From Pseudomonadota bacterium (lineage in GTDB: Bacteria; Pseudomonadota; Gammaproteobacteria; Burkholderiales; Thiobacteraceae), in NCBI GenBank assembly GCA_021812385.1, contig JAKANO010000003.1, positions 237,339-301,338 of the forward strand: a stretch of 64,000 nucleotides of DNA. The letters run 5' to 3'. The notes below the pieces were generated by a model. It ran no database searches. It was not told the origin of the DNA and worked only from the letters and a program-made list of their open reading frames with translations. The position numbers were made by a program, and so were the translations under genes. Below are positions 42,791 through 51,156 of this stretch, one piece after another; within the stretch, counting starts at the first letter, position 1, and each line of letters starts with the position of its first letter.

Positions 42791-43576
42791 GTGTTGTCCG
42801 ATGCCAATTGCGTCTTACTGGCCTCCTCCAATCCGGTCGATGCCTTGAACGCCAGCATCGTCGCGAATAGCCCGACTTCCGCCACTTACTATTTGAAGAT
42901 CGATGGTGCCGGCAAGGGCGACCTGAGCACCGGCTATTCCGATTACGCCAGCTTGGGGCAGTACATCGCCAGCGGGAGCGTAAACGCCGCCGAGGCGCAG
43001 CCGCCGGTGGCCTTGGCCTCGGCCACGCCGACTTCCGGCACGGCGCCGCTCACGGTGAATTTCTCCAGCGCCGGCTCGTATGACCCGGATGGCAGCGCGA
43101 TTACCTATAGCTGGAATTTCGGCGATGGCAGTGCGGCATCGACCGCGGCCAATCCAACGCACGTGTACGCGGCGGGCAACTATACCGCGACCCTGACCGT
43201 GACCGACGCCAGCGGCGCTGCCTCCTTGGCAACGCTCTTGATCAGCGTGTCGCCGGGGGCTACGTCGACGATTCGTGTGGGAAAAATCGGCATGAGCTTG
43301 TCGATCAAGCGCAACGGTACGCTTGCCACGGCTAGCGTCACGATTACCGATACCAACGGCAAAGTGATCAGCGGCGCCACGGTGAAAGGAAGCTGGAGTG
43401 GTGTGGTGAGTGCAACTGGTACGGCTACGACGAGTTCGCGCGGGCTAGCGAAGTTCTCCTCGCCCAGCACCAAATCGCGCGGCACCTTCAGCTTTAGCGT
43501 AACCGGAGTAAGCTTGAGCGGCTCGACTTACGACGCCTCCAAGAACAAGCAGACCAGCGCGTCCATCGTGTACTGA
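42791..43576 (+). pseudogene. 5'-truncated PKD-domain surface/secreted protein
   Basis: The frame gives 261 residues but no signal peptide and no start with a ribosome-binding site. Its first 65 residues (VLLASSNPVDALNASIVANS; YYLKIDGAGKGDLSTGYSDY; ASLGQYIASG) look like the pre-peptidase-type C-terminal segment that normally follows a metalloprotease domain. A PKD domain follows (about 75-152: TAPLTVNFSSAGSYDPDGSA, WNFGDGS, YTATLTVTDASG), then an Ig-like beta domain ending SASIVY. The upstream protease part is missing, and the break falls beside a repeat motif at 42790. Probably the surviving 3' third of a large secreted protein. Confidence 0.75.
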
Positions 43577-43600
43577 GTCGTCATCCGAAAGCTGATCGTT

Positions 43601-43637
43601 AAAAACCCCCAACCGTCGCTCACGGTTGGGGGTTTTT
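43601..43637. terminator. Bidirectional rho-independent terminator
   Basis: Stem CCCCCAACCGT/ACGGTTGGGGG with a short loop, an A run on the left and a T run on the right. It separates the PKD fragment from the convergent secreted-protein cluster. Confidence 0.92.
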
Positions 43638-43658
43638 TCTGCGCTGGATATATTCGGC

Positions 43659-44381
43659 TTAGCGCCCGAGTAATAGCCGCTGGCGCTGCGCTTCGGCTGC
43701 CGGGGCAATCGCCTCGGCCACGTTGCGCGGCACGGGTGAGCAGAGTGATTCGCTCACCTCGGACACGAGCGCGGCGGTGACTGGGACACCAGACGCTATG
43801 CCCAGATAGGTTGCGGCCAAGGTCAAGTCGGGCCGGGATTTCTCCAGCTCTTCCTGCATATCCGCCAGCAGGTAGTGCGTAGTCGCGTTTTGCGCCGCCT
43901 GACCTTGGTTAAGGTATTGCGCCACGGCATTGATGCGGCCGCTGTTGTTGCCACTCATGCGCGCTTGTGGGTTGGATATCCCGCCCAATGTGGGGCACTT
44001 GCCGAATTGCGCCACGGTAAGCGTAAGCGTGCCAGGCGGTTGTGGCGTTGGCGGAGGTGGCGTTACGGGTTCGATGGTTCTACCTCCGAGATAGCCGGAG
44101 CGCGATGTTTCCGTACTCTGCGGCCCGCTGCTTTGGGTGGGGCCGCCGAGCGAGGACGGGCTGCCCCCGGGGCTGGGATTGCTGACCCCAGCGGCGCCGC
44201 CGCGATTGGAAGCACCGCTTACGCCGCCGCCAATGGTGCCGGCCGACGGGCCCAGCGCGCTGCCGTTCTTGCCTTGGGCGCCGACCTCGGGCGCCATTAC
44301 CACTGCGGCTGCACACAGCGCGGCTACGAGCATCTGCCGTGAAACATGCGATGGCTGCGAGTGCCTATTGCGGCTTGGCAT
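43659..44381 (-). CDS. Secreted Gly/Ser/Pro-rich protein, third paralogue of the cluster
   Basis: 240 residues from the ATG at 44381 (MPSRNRHSQPSHVSRQMLVA), with a signal peptide ending VMAPEVGAQ. A low-complexity linker (GASNRGGAAGVSNPSPGGSP; PVTPPPPTPQPPG) precedes a C-terminal domain (about 128-240). The segment YLLADMQEELEKSRPDLTLA, then ATYLGIASGVPVTAALV, matches the neighbour's YLMGSLQNELVKGTPNTELA and GTYLGLVAKAPVTADTV. The start lies inside the end of the upstream gene (17-base overlap), so they are co-translated. No known family is recognised. Confidence 0.75.
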   Translation of the reverse strand: MPSRNRHSQPSHVSRQMLVAALCAAAVVMAPEVGAQGKNGSALGPSAGTIGGGVSGASNRGGAAGVSNPSPGGSPSSLGGPTQSSGPQSTETSRSGYLGGRTIEPVTPPPPTPQPPGTLTLTVAQFGKCPTLGGISNPQARMSGNNSGRINAVAQYLNQGQAAQNATTHYLLADMQEELEKSRPDLTLAATYLGIASGVPVTAALVSEVSESLCSPVPRNVAEAIAPAAEAQRQRLLLGR

Positions 44382-45513
44382 TTTTTGTCCCTTCCTCGTC
44401 CTTGGCTTTAGCCAGTGCAAGACGCTGCTGCTCGGCGACTTGGGCGATGTCTTTCGCTAGCGTATCGCTCATCCGCGCGCACAACTGAAAGCCTATTTTC
44501 TTGACTGTGTCGGCCGTTACCGGCGCCTTTGCCACGAGTCCCAGATAGGTGCCCGCGAGCTCAGTGTTCGGCGTTCCTTTGACCAGCTCGTTTTGCAAGC
44601 TGCCCATGAGATAGGGCGAGGCGATTTTGCCGCTCGCCGCAAGCGCTGGATCGACCAGCCCGCGCGCCGCATTCAGGCGCAACAGATTGCCTCCGCCGAA
44701 CTGTTGTGCGGCCGGCATGTTCGAAGCTACGCCTTCGCAACGCGGTGAGGCGTCGAGTGCGCTTCGCACATTCACCGATGGCCCACCACCCGGTCCGGGT
44801 ATAAAGTCCGTGGTCGAGCTGAGCGTGGGGTCTGTTGTAGCCGTTGTATCGGGTGTAGGTGGCGCTTCCGGCAAGACAAAACCGCCCCAATAGCGGAAGC
44901 GACCCTCATCCGTGGGGCTCAATTCGGTGAAGCCTTCGCCGTAGCGACCGATGCCCTCGGGCACTTGGTTGTTGCCGCGCAGTCCGCTGCCGCCGCCAAA
45001 GCGGTCACCGCCTGCCTCGTGCGCGGACGCGGCGCCGTGTTGGCCGCCACCGTGCCCCTGATGTTTGTATTTGGTGCCGTGTCCCTTGGCTTCGCTGCCA
45101 CTTTCTCCACCACCACTTTCATGGCCGCCGCCACTGTCGTGTCCGCCACCGCTGTCATGGCCGCCGCTGCCGCCGCTGCCACCACCACCACTGTCGTGCC
45201 CGCCACTGCCGCCACTGCCACCACTGCCACCACTGCCACCACTGCCACCGCCGCTGTCGTGCCCGCCACTGCCGCCGCTGCCGCCGCTGCCGCCGCTGCC
45301 ACCGCTGCCACCGCTGCCACCGCTGCCACCGCTGCCACCGCTGCCACCGCTGCCACCGCCTTCATCGTGCCCACCCGATTCTTGGGCGTGTGCCAGGTTG
45401 ATTAAACCAGGCGCAATCGATCCGGTGAAGTGATCGAGCGCGTACAGCGAACCGCCGATCATGAGTGCGACTGCTGCCAATATTTTGGTCTTGTGTTTCA
45501 TTGGAACATTCAC
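44365..45513 (-). CDS. Secreted GGS/His-rich repeat protein, second paralogue of the cluster
   Basis: 382 residues from a GTG at 45513, with GGAGA nine bases upstream; an ATG at 45501 is the alternative. The signal peptide (KILAAVALMIGGSLYALDHF) is followed by a long GGS repeat (about residues 50-120) and His-Asp-Ser-Gly units (GGHDSGGGHDSGGGHESGGG), then a Tyr/Gly/Pro linker and a C-terminal helical domain with Cys (SPRCEGVASNMPAAQQFGGG; YLMGSLQNELVKGTPNTELA) shared with the next gene. The His/Asp repeats could bind metal, which is speculation. The outer-membrane barrel gene lies at the other end of the cluster. Confidence 0.78.
   Translation of the reverse strand: MNVPMKHKTKILAAVALMIGGSLYALDHFTGSIAPGLINLAHAQESGGHDEGGGSGGSGGSGGSGGSGGSGGSGGSGGSGGSGGHDSGGGSGGSGGSGGSGGSGGHDSGGGGSGGSGGHDSGGGHDSGGGHESGGGESGSEAKGHGTKYKHQGHGGGQHGAASAHEAGGDRFGGGSGLRGNNQVPEGIGRYGEGFTELSPTDEGRFRYWGGFVLPEAPPTPDTTATTDPTLSSTTDFIPGPGGGPSVNVRSALDASPRCEGVASNMPAAQQFGGGNLLRLNAARGLVDPALAASGKIASPYLMGSLQNELVKGTPNTELAGTYLGLVAKAPVTADTVKKIGFQLCARMSDTLAKDIAQVAEQQRLALAKAKDEEGTKNAKPQ
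45140..45363 (-). repeat. Nine-base tandem repeat encoding Gly-Gly-Ser
   Basis: Tandem CCACCGCTG-type 9-mers (minus-strand Gly-Gly-Ser codons), about ten in the longest run and shorter runs split by HDSGG codons. This kind of array changes length by slippage, so copy number may vary between strains. Exact copy number needs long reads. Confidence 0.85.
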
Positions 45514-45548
45514 TGGTAATTTCTCCAGCTCAAAAATTGAGGAATGCT

Positions 45549-45570
45549 GCCGGGCGTTTGCACGCCCGGC
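45549..45570 (-). terminator. Stem-loop between paralogues one and two
   Basis: Perfect 9-bp stem GCCGGGCGT/ACGCCCGGC with a four-base loop. A T-rich stretch (ATTTTTG) lies about ten bases beyond on the minus strand. It may be a weak terminator or an mRNA-stabilising stem that sets the ratio of the two products. Confidence 0.45.
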
Positions 45571-45590
45571 ATACTAGGTCGTGCTACTGC

Positions 45591-46433
45591 TTAGCCGTGC
45601 GCTTCGGCAATCGCCTGACGCACCGCTTCGGCGACGGCTGCTACGTCGGTTGCCGACACGCCGACCGGCAATGCCAGTTCCATGATCTTGTTGATCGCAT
45701 CAACGGTGGCGGTGCTCACCGGGATGGTCTTGTCGGATGCCGAGCCGACAAACACCGCAGCCAACAGCAGGGCGCGCGTTGCGGAACTGGTTGTGTCATA
45801 GGTCGCCGCAGGCGCGATGATCTTGCCGTCGACCAATAGATCCTTATACAGGCCAAGGTTCTGCAACGGCGAATCGATGCGCACCATCGTGGTATCGGTG
45901 AAGCTCAACTTAACCACGGCTTGGAGCGCAGCCACTTTCTGTTCCAAGGTGAGTGCGGGGTTGTCGGCAATCGCAATCACCTGGTTGTAGAACGCGGGCT
46001 GCAAGGTGGCCAAGGCTTCGGCCAAGGATCGATCGATCACTTGCGCAGGCGCACGCACTACGCTCAGGCGACCCAGTTCCAGATCTGAGGGCAGACCTTC
46101 TTGCGCCCACACTGGCTTGCCGCCTTGCGTGCCGGGCGTCGGCTTCGAGCCGGAACCACCGAAACGTGGACCTTTAGCGTCGCTGTCGGCGCTCGGGCCA
46201 CCTTGGCCGCTGCCGCTGCCGCCCACATCCGAAGATGGGCCGCCGCTGCCTTTTTTGCCATGTTCGCCGGTGGGTCCACCCGCGCCTTTGGGGCCTTCAT
46301 CCGCTTGTGCGGTCGAAATGGGAGAAATTGCACCGAGCCAAGTTGGCGCTGCACTCGAAGCGCTAATGGCGATGCCGAAAGCTGCTGCCGTCACGATTAC
46401 GATTGGACGTAATGTATGTATTTTTGTAGACAT
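45591..46433 (-). CDS. Secreted Gly/Ser-rich protein, first paralogue of the cluster
   Basis: 280 residues from the ATG at 46433, with GGAAAGG upstream. The N-terminus is hydrophobic (IVIVTAAAFGIAISASSAA) with a likely cleavage before TAQADEG. The linker is Gly/Ser-rich (GGPTGEHGKKGSGGPSSDVG) and the C-terminal 170 residues are helical. It ends IMELALPVGVSATDVAAVAEAVRQA, similar in order to the other two paralogues (PV-x-x-AxV and then a VAEA repeat). No recognised family. First gene of the three in transcription order. Confidence 0.75.
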   Translation of the reverse strand: MSTKIHTLRPIVIVTAAAFGIAISASSAAPTWLGAISPISTAQADEGPKGAGGPTGEHGKKGSGGPSSDVGGSGSGQGGPSADSDAKGPRFGGSGSKPTPGTQGGKPVWAQEGLPSDLELGRLSVVRAPAQVIDRSLAEALATLQPAFYNQVIAIADNPALTLEQKVAALQAVVKLSFTDTTMVRIDSPLQNLGLYKDLLVDGKIIAPAATYDTTSSATRALLLAAVFVGSASDKTIPVSTATVDAINKIMELALPVGVSATDVAAVAEAVRQAIAEAHG

Positions 46434-46683
46434 GATTTACCTTTCCGAGATGAGTTATAAGCACCAATACTATTGAGAGACGTACGTAATGTTATTTAAT
46501 AATTTACTGATTTATGGGCGGGAAGCATTTTCCAATCGCCTTATTCAATCTAGTAAATGAACAAACTAATCACAGTGCAAACAGAAACTTGCTGTCTTCA
46601 ACAACACAATGATCAGGGTTGATGGGCTGAGTATCAATGCTTAAAAATAGGTAAATTTTTTTACTTAATAATGTGTATATCGC
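46434..46683. other. AT-rich promoter region upstream of the secreted-protein cluster
   Basis: No gene. Contains TAAAAATAGGTAAATTTTT (46642-46660), nearly repeated at 48274-48292 upstream of the outer-membrane barrel gene (ATAATAATAGGTAATTTTT). The shared motif may mark co-regulation of the two units. A promoter for the cluster must lie here, but I cannot fix the -10/-35. Confidence 0.4.
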
Positions 46684-48132
46684 TCAGTGCGAGAATGGAA
46701 TCGCGATGCGCGCGAACAGCAGGTGTTTGCTGAAATCCTCGGTCGGAATGCTCGAGCTCAGCTTGCGATCGGTGTAGCTGAGATCCAGAAAAAGATTGCG
46801 GTGGATGCGATAGGTCGCGCCGATGGTGGCGCCGTAGTAGTCATCGGTACGGGGGATGCCCTGATACGCGACGTGCGATACCGAGCCGTTTAGCCGCGCT
46901 GAAAGTTTATTGTTAAAGCGATGTTCCACACCCGCCGAGCCGTAGGTGTTGAGGAAGCTCGACGATACGAGCACGAGTCCGGGAGAGGGTGTCAAGGTGA
47001 CGGTGGTCTCCTCAACGGTGCGGTCCAGATGCGCCGACACGGTGGTTTTGTCGGTGGCGGCCCATTGCACGGCGACCCCGGCTACCGCGTCGCTGATGTC
47101 TTTGAGGCGCGGGTCGTTGTAGTCTTGAAGCAACCAGCCGACGAAAGCGTCGAGCTTGATCTGGCGCGGCGCGTTCCAGCGCAGGCCGGCCAGGTAGCGC
47201 TGTCCTTGGGAATCGCGGCTGTAGTCCAAATCGTCGACCTTGATGTCGTAGCGGCGGTTGTCGAAAGCGACTTGCAGGTAGGGCTCGAGTCGCGGCGTGA
47301 TTTCATACCCCAACCGGAAGCCTCCGGTGTACTGCCAGCGGTCGCGATCGTCGTTGTTGATGATGCTGAGTGCGCCGCCGCCGGTGATGAAATTCACATC
47401 CTTGTAATTCAAATGCTGCGCCGTGCCGGCGATGCGCAGCGAGAGCCGGTCAAACTGGCGGAAGAACCCGCCATAGTAACGGCGCTGGAAATACTCGGTC
47501 GGGGTCAGGCCGTTGCGCGCCGAGGGCGATTCGCGATCCTCGTGCTCCCGAGCGAAGTACGCACCGCCGTAGACATTGGTATCTGCGCTGAAATCATAGC
47601 GGCCCTCGGCGCTGATGTTTTGATCGTCGGAGTTTTCCGTGCCGTAAGTGTCATAGCGCGTCAGGTCGGCGCCGGCGTGGAAATTCAGCGCATGTCTGGC
47701 CCAATTCGATTGCACCCAAAGCGCGGGCGAATAGATCCAGGCATGGTCGCCCAGCGGCGCGGTGTTCGAAGAATACAGGTTGCTGTCGTAGGTCCAGGTG
47801 GCGTCTATTTCCGGATAGATCAGGAATGCGCCTAATTGAAACGGCTTGCCGCTCGGCGCAACCGGGGTGGGTTTCACCGTGCGTCCCGGCGCCGTGCCTG
47901 TTTGCGCCACGTCGCTATCGTCGAGTGTTTCTTGTGGGGGTACCAGCGGCGCGGCGGTTGCCGTGGCGGATAGGGCTGGCGAGGCGCCGTCACTGGCATC
48001 GCTCTGGGCATTTGCGCTGACGGACCAAATAGACACTGCTGCTGCTAGGCAGAGCAGATGATGCAGTCGATTGGCGAGCCTGTATTTGCAAGCTTGCAAC
48101 GGTTTTGCTGCGTACCCCGATGTTTTTGTCAT
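46684..48132 (-). CDS. Outer-membrane beta-barrel protein (BBP2-like)
   Basis: I take the ATG at 48132 (MTKTSGYAAKPLQACKYRLA), giving 482 residues; the frame has further starts at 48174 and 48228, without better signals. The signal peptide ends SVSANAQ. After a Thr/Pro-rich linker come about 16-20 amphipathic beta strands (EIDATWTYDSNLYSSNTAPL; GGAYFAREHEDRESPSARNG; LGYEITPRLEPYLQVAFDNR). The C-terminus (LLFARIAIPFSH) ends in an aromatic-rich strand, as outer-membrane proteins do. BBP2-like barrels often go with exopolysaccharide export. Same strand as, and upstream of, the three secreted paralogues. Confidence 0.82.
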   Translation of the reverse strand: MTKTSGYAAKPLQACKYRLANRLHHLLCLAAAVSIWSVSANAQSDASDGASPALSATATAAPLVPPQETLDDSDVAQTGTAPGRTVKPTPVAPSGKPFQLGAFLIYPEIDATWTYDSNLYSSNTAPLGDHAWIYSPALWVQSNWARHALNFHAGADLTRYDTYGTENSDDQNISAEGRYDFSADTNVYGGAYFAREHEDRESPSARNGLTPTEYFQRRYYGGFFRQFDRLSLRIAGTAQHLNYKDVNFITGGGALSIINNDDRDRWQYTGGFRLGYEITPRLEPYLQVAFDNRRYDIKVDDLDYSRDSQGQRYLAGLRWNAPRQIKLDAFVGWLLQDYNDPRLKDISDAVAGVAVQWAATDKTTVSAHLDRTVEETTVTLTPSPGLVLVSSSFLNTYGSAGVEHRFNNKLSARLNGSVSHVAYQGIPRTDDYYGATIGATYRIHRNLFLDLSYTDRKLSSSIPTEDFSKHLLFARIAIPFSH

Positions 48133-48273
48133 TGGTTTTTTAATACCTTGATTGTTCGTTATTTTCAATATCATGCCCCAATGTTCTAGATAGCGCATGA
48201 ATTTGTAATCTCCATCGCAATGTATCAATTTGCTTGCAGCCGGAAAATACTGATATGTACTTAGTAAGACTAC

Positions 48274-48292
48274 ATAATAATAGGTAATTTTT
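48274..48292 (-). promoter_or_regulatory. Shared AATAGGTAAtTTTT-type motif upstream of the barrel gene
   Basis: ATAATAATAGGTAATTTTT here matches TAAAAATAGGTAAATTTTT at 46642-46660, upstream of the secreted-protein genes. Both are 140-230 bases ahead of a start codon. Could be a regulator site; base composition (AT-rich) weakens the case. Confidence 0.3.
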
Positions 48293-48340
48293 GCAGATTT
48301 ACAACGAGCCGCGCGTTAAATTTGACTGTGAGCCGGGAGA

Positions 48341-51007
48341 TTAAGCGGGGCGCTGCTGCAATTTCGAAACGAACTCCGCTGCGCTCAGCGCCGGACAGAA
48401 ATACGTGCCTTGATACTGATCGCAGCCATGCTGTTGCAGGAACGCGAGTTGGGCCGCATCTTCCACCCCTTCCGCGACCACTTGCATTTGCAGGCTATGC
48501 GCCAGCGCGATGATCGCCGTCACGATTGCGGCATCGTCTGGGTCGCTGGCGATGTCCATGACAAACGAGCGGTCGATCTTCAGCGTATTGATGTTGAAGC
48601 GCTTGAGGTAGCCCAGGCTGGAATAACCGGTGCCGAAGTCGTCGATGGAAATGCCCAGCCCGATTTCTTCCAGCTGCTTTAAGTTCTCGGTCACCGCATC
48701 GGTATTTTCCATGAGCAGGCTTTCGGTCATTTCCAATTCGATGCTGTCTGCGGATACGCCGGATTCGTGCAAAATGCGTGCAATCGATCCCGCCAAGGTT
48801 TTCTGGCGGAATTGTTTGGCAGAGAGATTGATCGCCAGTCGCGGCACTTCATACCCCTGGGCTTGCCAAGTTTTTAATTGCTTGCAGGCCGATACAAAAA
48901 CCCATTCGCCGATGGCTGTGATGAGCCCGGTTTCCTCGGCCAGGGGAATGAATTTGAGCGGCGCAATAAAGCCATGCTCGGGATGGTTCCAGCGTAGCAG
49001 CACTTCGATGCCCGCCAACTGGTTGCTAGCGATGTCGATGATCGGTTGGTAATGCAGCAGCAATTCGTCGCGGTTGATGGCATGGCGCAAATCGGTGCTT
49101 AAGGCGAGCCTTTCCGCAGCGAGCTGATTCATTTTTTCGGTGAAAAACTGATAGTTGTTGCGCCCGGCTTCCTTGGCGTGGTACATGGCGACATCGCTGT
49201 TTTTCAGCAGCGTGTCCACATCCTTGCCGTCGTCGGGAAACACGGCGATGCCGATGCTCGCGCTGATGTGCAATTCTTTGCCGTTGATTTGAAATGGCAT
49301 GACCAAATCCTCCAGCAGTTTTTGCGCCAACAGGCCGGCATCCTGGATATCGCTGATATTCAGCAGGAGAACGATGAATTCATCGCCGCCTTGGCGCGCC
49401 ACGGTATCTTCGGTGCGCACGCTGGACACCAGTCTTTGCGCGACTTGTTTCAGCAACAAATCGCCCATATCGTGCCCCAGCGAATCATTGATGGTTTTGA
49501 ACTGATCCAAATCGATAAACAACAGCGCCGGCGCATTCTGGCCGCGTTGCGCCTGGATGATGGATTGCTGAATGCGGTCCTGCAGTAGATCGCGGTTGGG
49601 CAAGCCGGTGAGCGTATCGTGGCTCGCCATGTGCATGATGCGCTGTTCCGCTGCCTTGCGCGCGCTAATGTCGATGTAGGTTCCAATCACGCGCAAGGGC
49701 GTGCCATCGGCTGCGCGGGACACCACCATGCCGCGCGCCTGCACCCATTTCCAACTGCCGTCTTTACACAATTTACGATGCTCATTGGTAAAGTATTGTT
49801 CCTGGCGATTTAAGAGCGCATGCCGCACGGCCATCAAGCCGGGCAAGTCGTCCGGATGAATGTGCTTTTCCCATTCCGCCATACTGCTGCCGATTTCATC
49901 ATCGGCGAACCCCAGCATGGCCTTGCATTCAGGGGAGAGCAGGATTTCGTTAGACGGCACATTGAGATCCCATACACCCGCGCCCGCGCTTTCCAGCGCG
50001 AAGCGCCAGCGCTCCTCTAAATCGTGTAGCCGCGTGTTGGCAGCCAGCTTTTCTTGTTCCGAACGGAAGAGCTTGCGCACCAGGGGTACGAGCAGCCAGC
50101 GCAACAGCAGCACGCCTATCAGCAGCATGAAGACGAGTAGCGGGACGATAAACTTCAATTGCCCGGCTATCGGAAAGTAAAGTTCCGCCTGATCTATTTT
50201 CAGCACGATGCCGAGGCCCTGCGCACCGATCGGGGCATAGGCTGCGACCACCGCTTCGCGGCGATAATCCTTAGCGAAGATCAGGCCAGTTTTGCCCTCC
50301 AAGGCGTAGTGCATCGGTAAGGGTTTGCCCGCTTGAATGCGCGCGATGCGCGTCGATTTGGCAATCGTCGGGTTGAGTGGAAAGCAATACATCCACTGTT
50401 GATCTTGCGCTGCGCAAATCGCTAATTCGACGGTTTTACCGATGGCGTTGATATCGTTAATGGCATGCATGAGCTGCGGCAGCCGCGTTTCCGTCATCAC
50501 TGAGCCGAGGCGGCGCTTTTGATCATCCAGTATATCTACACTGGTTTGCAGAACGAATTCCTGATCCCACAGCAAAATGACGCGGTGGGGTGAATGCAAT
50601 GGAATGCGCGGCTCGGAACTTTTCGAAAAATGTCCGGCTTTGGCCACTATCTGGTCCGTGGCGCTGTAAATGGACACGCCCTCGAAGCCGGTGGCCTTAA
50701 TCGTGTTGGCCCTGCGCTGCAATTCGTAAACGGCCTTGGAAGTGTCCGGATCTGCGGCAAGCAATGTCAGATTGGTGATAAGGGAAATGCGGTCGGCGAG
50801 GGCCAGCGTGTTGGCAATGCTGTGATTGATTTGGCTGTCGACCAAACGATTGTTGAGCTGCAACGAGGATGCAAGGTTCTTAGCCAAGATAGCCTCGGCC
50901 TGCCGCTGCATCACGACAAACACGGAGATGCCGGCGGTCAAGGTCAGCACCAGCAGAATCACGCCGCCGATGATGCTTATTCTGTGATCGTCACGCTGAA
51001 AAAACAT
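48341..51007 (-). CDS. Cache-PAS-GGDEF-EAL cyclic di-GMP signalling protein
   Basis: 888 residues. TM1 (about 11-31), periplasmic Cache-like sensor (to about 280), TM2 (about 284-305), a coiled linker, PAS (about 330-445), GGDEF (about 455-610) with the intact site RQGGDEF, and EAL (about 630-885). The EAL signature is EVLLRW rather than EALLRW, which is a common active variant; DDFGTGYSSLGYL and the ENLKQLEEIGLGISIDDFG region hold the metal ligands. It can in principle both make and break cyclic di-GMP. Single gene, transcribed toward the barrel gene. Confidence 0.92.
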   Translation of the reverse strand: MFFQRDDHRISIIGGVILLVLTLTAGISVFVVMQRQAEAILAKNLASSLQLNNRLVDSQINHSIANTLALADRISLITNLTLLAADPDTSKAVYELQRRANTIKATGFEGVSIYSATDQIVAKAGHFSKSSEPRIPLHSPHRVILLWDQEFVLQTSVDILDDQKRRLGSVMTETRLPQLMHAINDINAIGKTVELAICAAQDQQWMYCFPLNPTIAKSTRIARIQAGKPLPMHYALEGKTGLIFAKDYRREAVVAAYAPIGAQGLGIVLKIDQAELYFPIAGQLKFIVPLLVFMLLIGVLLLRWLLVPLVRKLFRSEQEKLAANTRLHDLEERWRFALESAGAGVWDLNVPSNEILLSPECKAMLGFADDEIGSSMAEWEKHIHPDDLPGLMAVRHALLNRQEQYFTNEHRKLCKDGSWKWVQARGMVVSRAADGTPLRVIGTYIDISARKAAEQRIMHMASHDTLTGLPNRDLLQDRIQQSIIQAQRGQNAPALLFIDLDQFKTINDSLGHDMGDLLLKQVAQRLVSSVRTEDTVARQGGDEFIVLLLNISDIQDAGLLAQKLLEDLVMPFQINGKELHISASIGIAVFPDDGKDVDTLLKNSDVAMYHAKEAGRNNYQFFTEKMNQLAAERLALSTDLRHAINRDELLLHYQPIIDIASNQLAGIEVLLRWNHPEHGFIAPLKFIPLAEETGLITAIGEWVFVSACKQLKTWQAQGYEVPRLAINLSAKQFRQKTLAGSIARILHESGVSADSIELEMTESLLMENTDAVTENLKQLEEIGLGISIDDFGTGYSSLGYLKRFNINTLKIDRSFVMDIASDPDDAAIVTAIIALAHSLQMQVVAEGVEDAAQLAFLQQHGCDQYQGTYFCPALSAAEFVSKLQQRPA

Positions 51008-51156
51008 ATCGACTGTTTGATCCCTGGGTTTGCCTGTTTAGCGCGGCTGGCTATGGGGCTTCGGACCCCCTGAGGCGCCATGCCATGAACATGAAGCGGC
51101 ATGACTTTACCAGTGTTCTCGTTTGTCGGGTTGTATTTGAGCCGAAATCAGGCTGG

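Noticed and set aside
45140..45363. CRISPR-like repeat array
   Set aside because: Period is nine bases with no spacers and it encodes Gly-Gly-Ser in frame; it is a protein-coding tandem repeat.
45065..45433. Pro/Leu-rich open frame on the plus strand opposite the GGS repeat
   Set aside because: It is a simple shadow of the 9-bp tandem repeat; the secreted reading on the minus strand has a signal peptide and a start site.
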